Assembly (NCBI GenBank): GCA_040403315.1
Contig: JBBAKX010000001.1
Span: 806,001 to 870,000 of the forward strand
DNA from: CAMCXT01 sp040403315
GTDB lineage: Bacteria; Bacteroidota; Bacteroidia; M30B66
DNA: 64,000 nt
Direction: 5' to 3'
Shown: positions 34,183 to 41,899 of the stretch, one piece after another
Layout of the letters: every line of letters starts with the position of its first letter
Numbering within the stretch: the first letter of the stretch is position 1
The notes under the pieces: generated by a model
Database searches by the model: none
The model's input: the letters and a program-made list of their open reading frames with translations, nothing else
What the model was told of the DNA's origin: nothing
Made by a program: the position numbers and the translations under genes

Positions 34183-35670
34183 ATGCCGAATGTGATTAGT
34201 CCTGCCATGCTGATTTTGATTATCAGCTTGTATTTCTTGGCTCTGATTGGGATTTCCTGGTGGAAAAGCCGAAAGTCGGATGCAGATTCTTACTTTCTTG
34301 GAAACAAGTCTTCGCCTTGGTATTTGGTGGCTTTTGGTATGATTGGCGATTCGCTTTCGGGTGTTACTTTCGTTTCGGTGCCTGGTGAAGTAGGGGTGAA
34401 GCATTTCGCTTACATGCAGGTAGTTTTGGGTTATTTGGTGGGCTATTTTGTGATTGCAAAGGTGCTCTTGCCGATGTATTATCGAATGAATCTCACATCG
34501 ATTTATTCCTATCTCGGTGAGCGTTTCGGCATTACAGCACAAAAAACTGGATCGGTGTATTTTCTGCTGTCGCGAACAATTGGCGCAGCATACAGGCTTT
34601 TTATCTCAGCAAGTGTATTGCAGATATTCCTATTTGAACCGATGGGTGTTCCATTTTGGATTTCGGTTACGATCATCATTATTCTGATTTTACTTTACAC
34701 CTTGAAAGGTGGAATTCGCTCTCTCATTTGGACCGACACTTTCCAATCGCTATTTCTTTTGTTGGGTGTTGTGCTTACAGCTTGGTCGATTATTGATAAG
34801 CTCGATTGGACTTTTGGAGAAGCTATTCAAGGAATTGTTTCGAGCGAATATTCAGAGGTTTTCAATTGGGACGTCAAATCCAAGCTATATTTCTGGAAAC
34901 AATTCATTTCGGGCGCTTTCATAGCCATCGTTATGACCGGTCTTGACCAGAATATGATGCAGAAAAATCTGAGCTGTAAAAGTTTGCCTGAAGCACAAAA
35001 AAACGTTCTCTGGTTTAGTGTTATCGTGGTAGTCGTGAATCTAATATTTGTTTCGCTTGGCGCTTTGATGTTTATCTATGCTGGTCAGGCTGGAATAGAA
35101 GTTCCGCTTAAAACCGATACCTTCTTACCGATGCTCACATTGAATCACTTGGGCTTGTTTGCATCGGTGGTTTTCCTGCTGGGGATAACTGCCGCAACAT
35201 TTTCATCGGCCGACTCAGTACTAACCACCTTAACTACTTCTTTCTATATTGATATCCTTGGATTGGATAAACGAAACGACCGGTCTGAGGCATCTAAAAT
35301 TCGAAGCAGAAATTTGATTCATGCCGGATTTTCTGTGGTGCTCTTGTTGGTAATTTTAGCGTTTCGATTAATCAACAAAGACTCTGTAATTACTGGAATT
35401 TTTGTTGCGGCTGGCTACACATACGGTCCGTTATTGGGCTTGTTTGCTTTTGGAATTTTGAGCAAACGAGGCGTAAATTCAATTGGTGTTCCCGTTGTTG
35501 CTTTACTTGCTCCAATACTTACTTATTTGTGCACATTGTATTCGGAACAATGGCTAGGTGGATACAAAATTGGTTTTGAGTTGCTGCTTATTAATGGCTT
35601 GTTTACCTATTTGGGCTTGTTTCTGATTAGTTATAGAAAACCGATAGGGCAAACCCCTAAAGTTGATTAG
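34183..35670 (+). CDS. Sodium:solute symporter family protein
   Basis: A 495-residue secondary transporter with about 13 membrane segments. The N-terminal pattern ILIISLYFLALIGISWW, then DSYFLGNKSSPWYLVAFGMIGDSLSG, and the later SSADSVLTTLTTSFY are those of the SSS family (APC fold, LeuT-like), in which Na+ drives uptake of a small solute. The substrate is not readable from the sequence. It is a single-gene unit. Confidence 0.92.
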   Translation: MPNVISPAMLILIISLYFLALIGISWWKSRKSDADSYFLGNKSSPWYLVAFGMIGDSLSGVTFVSVPGEVGVKHFAYMQVVLGYLVGYFVIAKVLLPMYYRMNLTSIYSYLGERFGITAQKTGSVYFLLSRTIGAAYRLFISASVLQIFLFEPMGVPFWISVTIIIILILLYTLKGGIRSLIWTDTFQSLFLLLGVVLTAWSIIDKLDWTFGEAIQGIVSSEYSEVFNWDVKSKLYFWKQFISGAFIAIVMTGLDQNMMQKNLSCKSLPEAQKNVLWFSVIVVVVNLIFVSLGALMFIYAGQAGIEVPLKTDTFLPMLTLNHLGLFASVVFLLGITAATFSSADSVLTTLTTSFYIDILGLDKRNDRSEASKIRSRNLIHAGFSVVLLLVILAFRLINKDSVITGIFVAAGYTYGPLLGLFAFGILSKRGVNSIGVPVVALLAPILTYLCTLYSEQWLGGYKIGFELLLINGLFTYLGLFLISYRKPIGQTPKVD

Positions 35671-35849
35671 TTTAATAATCGACACTTTATTGTCGTTAAT
35701 GTTTATTGATCAAGTGTTAATGGTGACTTATTAGACCATTGCTTGACTCGGTGTCGTTGATCGATGTTTTTATAGGGGGTAATTTGAGGTTAGAAATGCG
35801 AGTATTCTGTTCAGTATAGGATGATTACTGAAGATACCTTGCGTTCGAA

Positions 35850-36311
35850 ATGGTAATCAGAAAAGCAGAGGTAAGGGATATTTCAGGAATGACCAATGTG
35901 TTTGCCTCGGCAGTCGAAAACACATCAGCTCTATACACGGTTAACCAAAGAGCATCATGGGTGTCGCAAGCACTTCGTCCAGCTTTCTGGGAGGAATTAT
36001 TGCGCTCACATTACATATTGGTTTATTTTGAAATGAATGTGTTGGTTGGCTTAATTGCTTTCTCTTCAAGGGGAGAGGTTTCGATGCTTTACATCATGCC
36101 ACAGTTTCAAAGAAAAGGTATTGCCTCTCGATTGATTGCAATTATTTCAGAATACGCACATGAGGAAGGATATGCCCATGTAAAAGTCGACGCTAGTCTT
36201 TATTTGCGTCCATTACTTCTTAAACTAGGATTTGAATTGGTTGAGGAATACACCAAGACGATAAAAAATGTGGAGTTTCCCAATGCCGTTTTTGTGAAAG
36301 AACTAATTTAG
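35850..36311 (+). CDS. GNAT-family N-acetyltransferase
   Basis: A 153-residue GNAT with the start VIRKAEVRDISGMTNVFASA and the acetyl-CoA site pattern SMLYIMPQFQRKGIASRLIA (motif A, Q/RxxGxA). It could act on a small molecule or a protein N-terminus; the acceptor is unknown. The 179 bp upstream holds only a weak hairpin after the symporter and no convincing promoter. Confidence 0.88.
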   Translation: MVIRKAEVRDISGMTNVFASAVENTSALYTVNQRASWVSQALRPAFWEELLRSHYILVYFEMNVLVGLIAFSSRGEVSMLYIMPQFQRKGIASRLIAIISEYAHEEGYAHVKVDASLYLRPLLLKLGFELVEEYTKTIKNVEFPNAVFVKELI

Positions 36312-36370
36312 TTTTTATCGATTACAGGCACTTAAATACCATCAAGAACTTCAACTAAAGTCTCAACTTC

Positions 36371-36401
36371 AAAAAACTAAGAACACCTTAGTTCTTGAGT
36401 T
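36371..36401 (-). terminator. Terminator hairpin overlapping the msrA stop codon
   Basis: On the minus strand AACTCAAGAAC pairs with GTTCTTAGTT (one bulge) around a 6-base loop and runs into TTTTTT. The TAA stop of msrA (36390-36388) lies at the base of the 5' arm, so the last codons double as terminator sequence. Confidence 0.6.
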
Positions 36402-37053
36402 TATCTTGAAACACTTTTCTGAACTTGTCTACTTTAGGCTTTATCACCATTCTGCAATATCCTTGTTCAGGATTTTGGCTGTAATAGTTTTGATGATAAT
36501 CTTCGGCAACATAAAACTTACCATCGAATGCTGTAATTTCGGTAACGATTGGTTTTTCGAAAGCTCCAGAAACATTTAACTTGGCTTTGTAGCCATCGGC
36601 AATTCTCTTTTGTTCGTCGCTAATATAGTATACCGCAGATCGATATTGACTTCCAACATCTGCACCTTGGCGGTTTAAAGTAGTAGGATCATGCGTTTGC
36701 CAAAATACTTCTAGGATATCATCCATTGATAACACTTTCGGATCAAAAGTAATTCTTGCAACTTCAGCATGACCAGTCATTCCGGTACAAACTTCTTTGT
36801 AGGTTGGATTGGGTGTTTGGCCACCTGTATAACCTGATTCGACCTTCAATACGCCATTTAATTCTTGAAAAACAGCTTCGATGCACCAGAAACATCCAGC
36901 GCCAAGAATGATTGTATCGTTTTGGTTATTCTGAGGTTCTTGGTCGACTGTCATATTTAAGGGAGTTGGAGTTGTTTGACCACATGCTTGCAAAAGTGCT
37001 GGAATCAGCAGGGTGAATAGTGGTATTAAAAACGTTTTGAAACGGTTCATCAT
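36388..37053 (-). CDS. msrA: Peptide methionine sulfoxide reductase MsrA, lipoprotein form
   Basis: MsrA reduces methionine-S-sulfoxide. The 221-residue product has a lipoprotein signal peptide with lipobox LLQAC (Cys24), a short Asn/Gln-rich linker, then the MsrA domain: GCFWC with catalytic Cys54 in GAGCFWCIEAVF, GYTGGQTPNPTYKEVCTGMTGHAE and the Gln-Tyr region QNYYSQNPEQGYC. It is therefore an envelope-anchored repair enzyme. It is transcribed alone, between a terminator and the SRPBCC gene. Confidence 0.95.
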   Translation of the reverse strand: MMNRFKTFLIPLFTLLIPALLQACGQTTPTPLNMTVDQEPQNNQNDTIILGAGCFWCIEAVFQELNGVLKVESGYTGGQTPNPTYKEVCTGMTGHAEVARITFDPKVLSMDDILEVFWQTHDPTTLNRQGADVGSQYRSAVYYISDEQKRIADGYKAKLNVSGAFEKPIVTEITAFDGKFYVAEDYHQNYYSQNPEQGYCRMVIKPKVDKFRKVFQDKLKN

Positions 37054-37116
37054 GGAGTAATTAGAACAGCCTAAACGCAGATTGGTTCAGATTCGTATTC
37101 AAGTAAAATCGACGAG

Positions 37117-37641
37117 TTATTCAGGTTGCCAAGTAGCAGGTTCGTCGAGTGGAATTGGTGGTACATCAATCGAACTTTCGAGATAGTTTCTAAGGCTATC
37201 TAATCGAGATTCCATGTCGGATCGACGGCTGTCGGAGAAAAACAATCCGAAAATCCTTCCTATAGGATAACTAAGTGATCCGGTCGATTTCCAATTGATT
37301 TTGCAACCGGTTTCGCCCACTTCGAAGGTCCAATTTTCTTCAGAAACTACTTCAAATGGTTTGAATTGATAGAGCTTGCCGCTGAATCCAGCATCTCCCA
37401 TCCCAGGAACAGGAATGAATGCTAGAGTCGTTTCTTCTGATTTAACTGAATCATTGATCTTCCAATTTGTCCACTCTTTCCAAGATTCAGGGTCTGAAAA
37501 CTCGCTTTTCGTTTCTGCGATCGGCTGGTTTACGTCAATTGAAGCTTGGATGTTGAAATCTGCAGGAATAAACCAAGCAACAGCCAACACCATCGCTACA
37601 AAAGCGAGCAAAATGAGTAGCGTTTTTCTGATGATTCTCAT
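37117..37641 (-). CDS. Membrane-anchored SRPBCC-like (polyketide cyclase-type) protein
   Basis: A 174-residue protein with an N-terminal membrane segment (KTLLILLAFVAMVLAVAWFI) and a domain starting FNIQASIDVNQPIAETKSEFSDPESWKEWTNW that matches the SRPBCC/START-like pattern seen in many conserved Bacteroidota proteins. This fold binds hydrophobic ligands; the role here is unknown. The start at 37641 fits a promoter at 37663-37693; an in-frame upstream extension to 37707 would precede that promoter. Confidence 0.8.
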   Translation of the reverse strand: MRIIRKTLLILLAFVAMVLAVAWFIPADFNIQASIDVNQPIAETKSEFSDPESWKEWTNWKINDSVKSEETTLAFIPVPGMGDAGFSGKLYQFKPFEVVSEENWTFEVGETGCKINWKSTGSLSYPIGRIFGLFFSDSRRSDMESRLDSLRNYLESSIDVPPIPLDEPATWQPE

Positions 37642-37662
37642 TAAGATTTTTCCGAATGAGGG

Positions 37663-37693
37663 TAAAGATAATTTGTACGACTTACTTAAGCAA
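37663..37693 (-). promoter_or_regulatory. Promoter of the SRPBCC-like gene
   Basis: On the minus strand TTG (37693-37691), 20 bp, then TATCTTTA (37670-37663), which differs from TAnnTTTG only in the last base. The start codon follows about 20 bp later. Confidence 0.6.
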
Positions 37694-37958
37694 GCATTTC
37701 GTCGCATTGGAATAATGAAAGTTACTCTAATCTAATCAAACCTGCAATGTGAGCATCAAAACCAATCTATGCTATTTTGAAAAGTAAAATTACTTTGCAG
37801 AAGAGGTTCTTCCAATAGTGTATTAACGGCTATGCGTTTGATGCATCTGAGTATTCAATCCAAATTGTTGAATCAGTTTCCGAAGCTTCACGATCATTTC
37901 ACAATATCGTTTACCTCCTGAAATTGGGTTAACGAGAAACAATATTCTGACTTAAATC
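37694..37958. other. Intergenic region with a short palindrome
   Basis: This gap of about 265 bp lies between suhB and the SRPBCC gene, both on the minus strand. It contains a 16-bp palindrome (AAAGTAAAATTACTTT, 37781-37796) that could be an operator or chance, and no open frame or RNA fold I can support. Confidence 0.4.
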
Positions 37959-38768
37959 CTATAATTTGCTGAATTCATCTAAGATTATAGCGCGTAATTC
38001 TTCGTTTATATGACCATTTCCAGCGAGTAGTTCCTTGCCAAAAATAAAATCATCTCCACCGGAATAATCAGTAACCAATCCGCCAGCTTGTTTTACAATA
38101 AACGCTCCTCCGGCTACATCCCAGGGACTTAACCCATATTCATAGAAAGCTTCAAATCTTCCACAGGCAACATAAGCCAGATCGATTGCTGCCGAGCCCA
38201 GCCTTCTTACACCGTGAGATTTTCGTAATAAGCTAATAAATAGCTGCATCCAAGCTTCCAAACGGCCTTCGTCTCTGTAAGGGAAACCTGTAACCAAAAG
38301 AGAATCTTTCAATAAATTCCGATTTGAAACTTGGATTTCTTTTCCGTTGAGCATGGCTTTTCCACCTTCCACAGCATAAAAACACTCTTCATGACTCACT
38401 TCGTAAACAACACCAAGCACAGTTTTTTTCTTGAACATTAAAGCAATGCTGATGCTGAAAAGCGGCAAACCATGGATGAAGTTGGTTGTGCCATCAATGG
38501 GATCGATGATCCAAAGAAAGTCTCGGTCTTCTTCAGCAACAGTTTTTTCTTCGGTCAGAAAGCCACAATCGGGAAGGAGTGCCTTCAATTCACTCACCAA
38601 TAGGGTTTCAGCGGCTTTGTCGACATAGGTAACAAAGTCGTTCACGCCTTTAGATTCGATTCCGTTTTGAGTAAGTCTCGATTGCTCCAATCGGATAAAT
38701 TTCCCAACCTGTCGACAAAGATTGTTTACCTCTTCAACGAGGGAGCTGAGATTAGGAAAGTTTTCCAT
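37959..38768 (-). CDS. suhB: Inositol monophosphatase family protein (SuhB-like)
   Basis: A Mg2+-dependent phosphatase of the inositol monophosphatase family. From the ATG at 38768 (MENFPNLSSLVEEVNNL) it is 269 residues, with the metal-binding motif DPIDGTTNFIHGLPLFSISI and the C-terminal signature LSPWDVAGGAFIVKQAGG. An open upstream extension to 38828 overlaps lgt further and is not family-like. The chosen start still overlaps lgt by about 17 bp, so translation may be coupled. Confidence 0.93.
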   Translation of the reverse strand: MENFPNLSSLVEEVNNLCRQVGKFIRLEQSRLTQNGIESKGVNDFVTYVDKAAETLLVSELKALLPDCGFLTEEKTVAEEDRDFLWIIDPIDGTTNFIHGLPLFSISIALMFKKKTVLGVVYEVSHEECFYAVEGGKAMLNGKEIQVSNRNLLKDSLLVTGFPYRDEGRLEAWMQLFISLLRKSHGVRRLGSAAIDLAYVACGRFEAFYEYGLSPWDVAGGAFIVKQAGGLVTDYSGGDDFIFGKELLAGNGHINEELRAIILDEFSKL

Positions 38769-39918
38769 TGTGGAGCTTATGTTGATTTTTTCGGGTGTAC
38801 CACACGCCGAAAATACCAAGGATGACAAGCGTTGAAGAGATCAATTGAGCTTGGGTAACATCGATTCCCATGATATGATAAAGCGAATTCACCCTGATGC
38901 TTTCAATAAGAAAACGCTCTGTGCCATTCATGATGAGGTAAATACTAAACAGCATTCCTGGTACATTGATTTTTTTTCTGATTCCCCATAGAACTGCAAA
39001 CAAGGCGATTGCCATCAGTGTCTCGTAAAATGAAGTAGGGAAAACGGCTTCAGGAAGTTCGCTGCACCACCTTCCAACGCAACCAGGAATCGGAACTCCT
39101 TCATTGTTAACGTTGTGCGGAAATTTAAACGACCACGTCCAGTCTGGAAGGAACGACATCCAATTGGGTTTTGGAGCGTTGTTGACAATTCCCCAATCGC
39201 CATCGCCCGACATTTGGCAGCCAACTCGACCTATCCCATAGGAAATCATCAATGCAGGAGCCGCGGCATCGCACAAGTGCAATGGTTTTATTCCTTGTTT
39301 CTTGCCGTATCGAATGATTAAAATTGCAGCAACGATGAGCCCACCGTAAAAAGTAAGACCAGAGAATGAAAGCAGCGCTCCAATAGGATCTGCCAAAAAT
39401 TCTTGAGGATTTTCGAGATTGTGAAAGATTTTCGCGCCAACCAAACCGCCAACTACACCGAACAAAATAATGTTGCCTAGGTGATCAATAGCATTGATTT
39501 CATCTGTTACAATTTTAGGTTGAGGCAATAGAGCAGCTTTCACTTCTCTGTATTTCCAATATACCAAACCTATGGCGCCAGCAATGCCACCAAGCCAAGA
39601 TCCTTCACTCGAAAGCAGCATTTCTTGTGGGTTGTCGGCAAACAAACTGTAATTGCTTATCAGGTAAACGAATTTGAATCCCGCTATAAAACCGCCTATC
39701 GCATTCAGAACGTATTCGATAGATTTAGCAGGAGCGCCAATTGTGCGCTGACGTTTCGTTGGTTGAATGAGACCTTCAGCCTGTTTTCGTTTCAATTCCT
39801 TCCCAAGAAAATATGCTGCAACGGCAAATGCCATGGCTACAAAAAATCCAAAGGTTTGAATGGGAAGTTTCAGGTCGATGCCCAAAGTTTTTAAAAACTC
39901 ACTAATGGTTGGATACAT
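38752..39918 (-). CDS. lgt: Prolipoprotein diacylglyceryl transferase
   Basis: Lgt transfers diacylglycerol to the lipobox cysteine of prolipoproteins in the inner membrane. The 388-residue protein has about seven membrane segments and the loop LMISYGIGRVGCQMSGDGDWG in the Lgt signature region (longer motif not shown in full), which keeps the essential Arg and Gly but differs from the E. coli NxxNxE pattern, as is usual in Bacteroidota. It is longer than E. coli Lgt (291) because of the inserted loop after the second membrane segment. It sits 11 bp after mtaB and overlaps suhB. Confidence 0.93.
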   Translation of the reverse strand: MYPTISEFLKTLGIDLKLPIQTFGFFVAMAFAVAAYFLGKELKRKQAEGLIQPTKRQRTIGAPAKSIEYVLNAIGGFIAGFKFVYLISNYSLFADNPQEMLLSSEGSWLGGIAGAIGLVYWKYREVKAALLPQPKIVTDEINAIDHLGNIILFGVVGGLVGAKIFHNLENPQEFLADPIGALLSFSGLTFYGGLIVAAILIIRYGKKQGIKPLHLCDAAAPALMISYGIGRVGCQMSGDGDWGIVNNAPKPNWMSFLPDWTWSFKFPHNVNNEGVPIPGCVGRWCSELPEAVFPTSFYETLMAIALFAVLWGIRKKINVPGMLFSIYLIMNGTERFLIESIRVNSLYHIMGIDVTQAQLISSTLVILGIFGVWYTRKNQHKLHNGKLS

Positions 39919-39929
39919 AATAGTTTGAT

Positions 39930-41264
39930 TCAGGCCTTTGCCATCATTTGATCATTCGAAAGTTCTAAGTGTTTTACCGAGCCAATTCCATCTTCTTCTA
40001 TGGCAGTTATTTCAGCAAATCTTATTTGGTTGATCAACTCAGGATTCCAAGGCGTTCTTACTTTAATGTAGTTACTTGTGAAACCAAACATTTCGCCTTC
40101 AGTCTTTTCACTTTCCCACAATACAGGATATTTTCGTCCAACATGCTGCTGGTAAAACGCGCGCTTTTTCTTTTCAGAAAGGATCCTTAACATCCTACTT
40201 CTTTCGGCTCTTTCTTTCTGATCCACAACGCCAACCATCGAAACTGCATGTGTATTGTCTCGTTCGGAGTATGTAAATACGTGTAAGTATGAAATGGGAA
40301 GCTCGTTGAGGTATTGATAAGTGTCGAGGAAATCATCGTTTGTTTCGCCGGGAAATCCAACAATTACGTCAACCCCAATACAGGCATCTGGCATGGTTTG
40401 GAGGATGCTTTCTACTCGCTGGGTGTATAATTCTCGCTGGTATCGGCGGCGCATCAAACGAAGTATTTTGTTGCTACCCGACTGAAGTGGAATATGAAAA
40501 TGGGGCACAAATTTTTGAGAGTTCGCGCAGAATGAAATGATCTCGTCGCTCAATAAATTAGGTTCGATAGACGAAATACGGAAGCGACTTACGCCATCTA
40601 ATTCATCTAGTCCTTTTACTAAGTCGAAGAAAGATTCATCGTTGTATCGGCCAAAGTCTCCGGTGTTAACGCCTGTTAGAACAATTTCTGATGGATGGCT
40701 TTCGGAAATGATTTTTCGAGCAGCTTCGAGTGTTGATGCAACCGTTTCGCTTCTGCTTTTGCCGCGAGCCAGAGGAATCGTGCAAAAGGCACAAGAGTAA
40801 TCACAACCATCTTGAACTTTAAAGAATGTTCTGGTACGATCGTCTTTTGAGTAAGATGGAACAAATTGGTTCACATTGTCTATCTCGCAAGCATGAATTT
40901 CTGCCTCGGCGTTCTTCTTAAATGCAGCAATGTAATTTGGCAGGTTGAATTTCTCAGCAGCACCTAAAACCAAATCTACCCCTGGAATATTCGCAATTTC
41001 TTGCGGTTTCAATTGAGCATAACAACCAATAATAGCAACGAAGGCATCAGGATTTACTCTCAGCGCTTTGCTAACCAGTGATTTACATCTCTTGTCGGCA
41101 TTTTCAGTAACAGAACAAGTGTTGATAACGTAAACATCTGGCTGATCTTCAAATTCTACCTTCTCATAGCCATGGTCTCGGAAAGATCTGGCAATGGTGG
41201 ATGTCTCTGAAAAGTTCAGTTTGCAACCGAGGGTGTAAAAGGAAACTCTGCCTGCGCGATTCAT
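39930..41264 (-). CDS. mtaB: tRNA t6A37 methylthiotransferase MtaB
   Basis: MtaB converts t6A37 to ms2t6A in tRNA. From the ATG at 41264 it has 444 residues. It has an N-terminal UPF0004 domain with [4Fe-4S] cysteines (VSFYTLGCKLNFSET, then VINTCSVTENADKRC), the radical SAM motif CDYSCAFCTIPLARG, and a C-terminal TRAM domain (VLWESEKTEGEMFGFTSNYI). The GCKLN start and the CTIPLARG signature point to MtaB rather than MiaB or RimO. It heads an mtaB-lgt-suhB operon. Confidence 0.94.
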   Translation of the reverse strand: MNRAGRVSFYTLGCKLNFSETSTIARSFRDHGYEKVEFEDQPDVYVINTCSVTENADKRCKSLVSKALRVNPDAFVAIIGCYAQLKPQEIANIPGVDLVLGAAEKFNLPNYIAAFKKNAEAEIHACEIDNVNQFVPSYSKDDRTRTFFKVQDGCDYSCAFCTIPLARGKSRSETVASTLEAARKIISESHPSEIVLTGVNTGDFGRYNDESFFDLVKGLDELDGVSRFRISSIEPNLLSDEIISFCANSQKFVPHFHIPLQSGSNKILRLMRRRYQRELYTQRVESILQTMPDACIGVDVIVGFPGETNDDFLDTYQYLNELPISYLHVFTYSERDNTHAVSMVGVVDQKERAERSRMLRILSEKKKRAFYQQHVGRKYPVLWESEKTEGEMFGFTSNYIKVRTPWNPELINQIRFAEITAIEEDGIGSVKHLELSNDQMMAKA

Positions 41265-41272
41265 AAGGGCTG

Positions 41273-41280
41273 CAAAAGTA
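41273..41280 (-). promoter_or_regulatory. -7 box just before mtaB
   Basis: TACTTTTG on the minus strand is followed by CAGCCCTT and the ATG at 41264. This rules out the longer upstream start at 41285 and predicts a very short or absent leader. Confidence 0.6.
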
Positions 41281-41399
41281 AGCAATATTTTGGCCCGTTT
41301 TACTGAATAATGGAATCGAATTGTTTGCTATTTATAAATTTATGTTGCTGATAATTAGTTCGTTAATCTTTTTGATGAGCAATTCTTTTCTATCACCTC

Positions 41400-41429
41400 T
41401 TGCGTGAAAACTGAATTAGACTACATTTG
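41400..41429 (+). promoter_or_regulatory. Promoter for tRNA-Glu and rpsT
   Basis: TTG (41400-41402), a 19 bp spacer and TACATTTG (41422-41429) fit the consensus well. Transcription should start around GCAGTCCAAATTC, about 18 bp before the tRNA. The initial sequence resembles that of the rpsL promoter. Confidence 0.8.
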
Positions 41430-41447
41430 CAGTCCAAATTCAAAAAT

Positions 41448-41519
<72 letters not shown>

Positions 41520-41533
41520 CTAGAAAAAATAAA

Positions 41534-41788
41534 ATGGCAAATCATAAGTCAGCAATTAAGCGTATCCGTTCAAACGACACAAAACGTTTGAGTAATCGCT
41601 ATTATCACAAAACAACTAGAAATGCAATGAAGAAATTGCGTCTTACTTCTAACAAGACGGATGCGTCTACATTGTTAGTTGAAGTGAGCTCAATGCTCGA
41701 CAAGCTAGCTAAACGTAATGTGATCCATAAAAACAAAGCGGGTAACCTAATCGGTAAACTTACCCGTCACGTTAACGCACTTTCTTAA
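41534..41788 (+). CDS. rpsT: 30S ribosomal protein S20
   Basis: S20 is a primary 16S rRNA-binding protein. The 84-residue product begins MANHKSAIKRIRSNDTKRLSN and continues with the helical Lys/Arg-rich pattern of the family, ending NLIGKLTRHVNALS. It lies 14 bp after the tRNA-Glu gene with no promoter between, so the mRNA leader is released when the tRNA is processed from the shared transcript. A terminator follows. Confidence 0.96.
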   Translation: MANHKSAIKRIRSNDTKRLSNRYYHKTTRNAMKKLRLTSNKTDASTLLVEVSSMLDKLAKRNVIHKNKAGNLIGKLTRHVNALS

Positions 41789-41809
41789 TCTGATAAAGAT
41801 TTAAGAGCA

Positions 41810-41846
41810 ACGCTCCTTCAGTAATCTGATGGGGCGTTTTTTATTT
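41810..41846 (+). terminator. Rho-independent terminator after rpsT
   Basis: ACGCTCC (41810-41816) pairs with GGGGCGT (41831-41837) including one G-T pair, and is followed by TTTTTATTTTT. It ends the tRNA-Glu/rpsT unit and separates it from the converging OmpA-family gene. Confidence 0.8.
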
Positions 41847-41899
41847 TTCGCTTCACAAGTAATCTAAATACCTTCATAGTCTTTCTATAATTTAAGCAA

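Noticed and set aside
34135..34542. 135-codon minus-strand frame opposite the symporter start
   Set aside because: It is antisense to a clear membrane transporter, and the sequence is a shadow of its codons.
35671..35849. Weak hairpin CGAC/GTCG after the symporter gene as a terminator
   Set aside because: It has a 4-bp stem with a poor T-tract, too weak to support.
37781..37796. 16-bp palindrome AAAGTAAAATTACTTT as an operator
   Set aside because: It is AT-rich, unaccompanied by a promoter of its own, and found once. Chance is a good explanation, so it is only noted in the intergenic entry.
38752..39918. Lgt as defective because its signature differs from E. coli
   Set aside because: The essential Arg and Gly positions are kept, the protein is full length, and lipoproteins with normal lipoboxes are common in this window.
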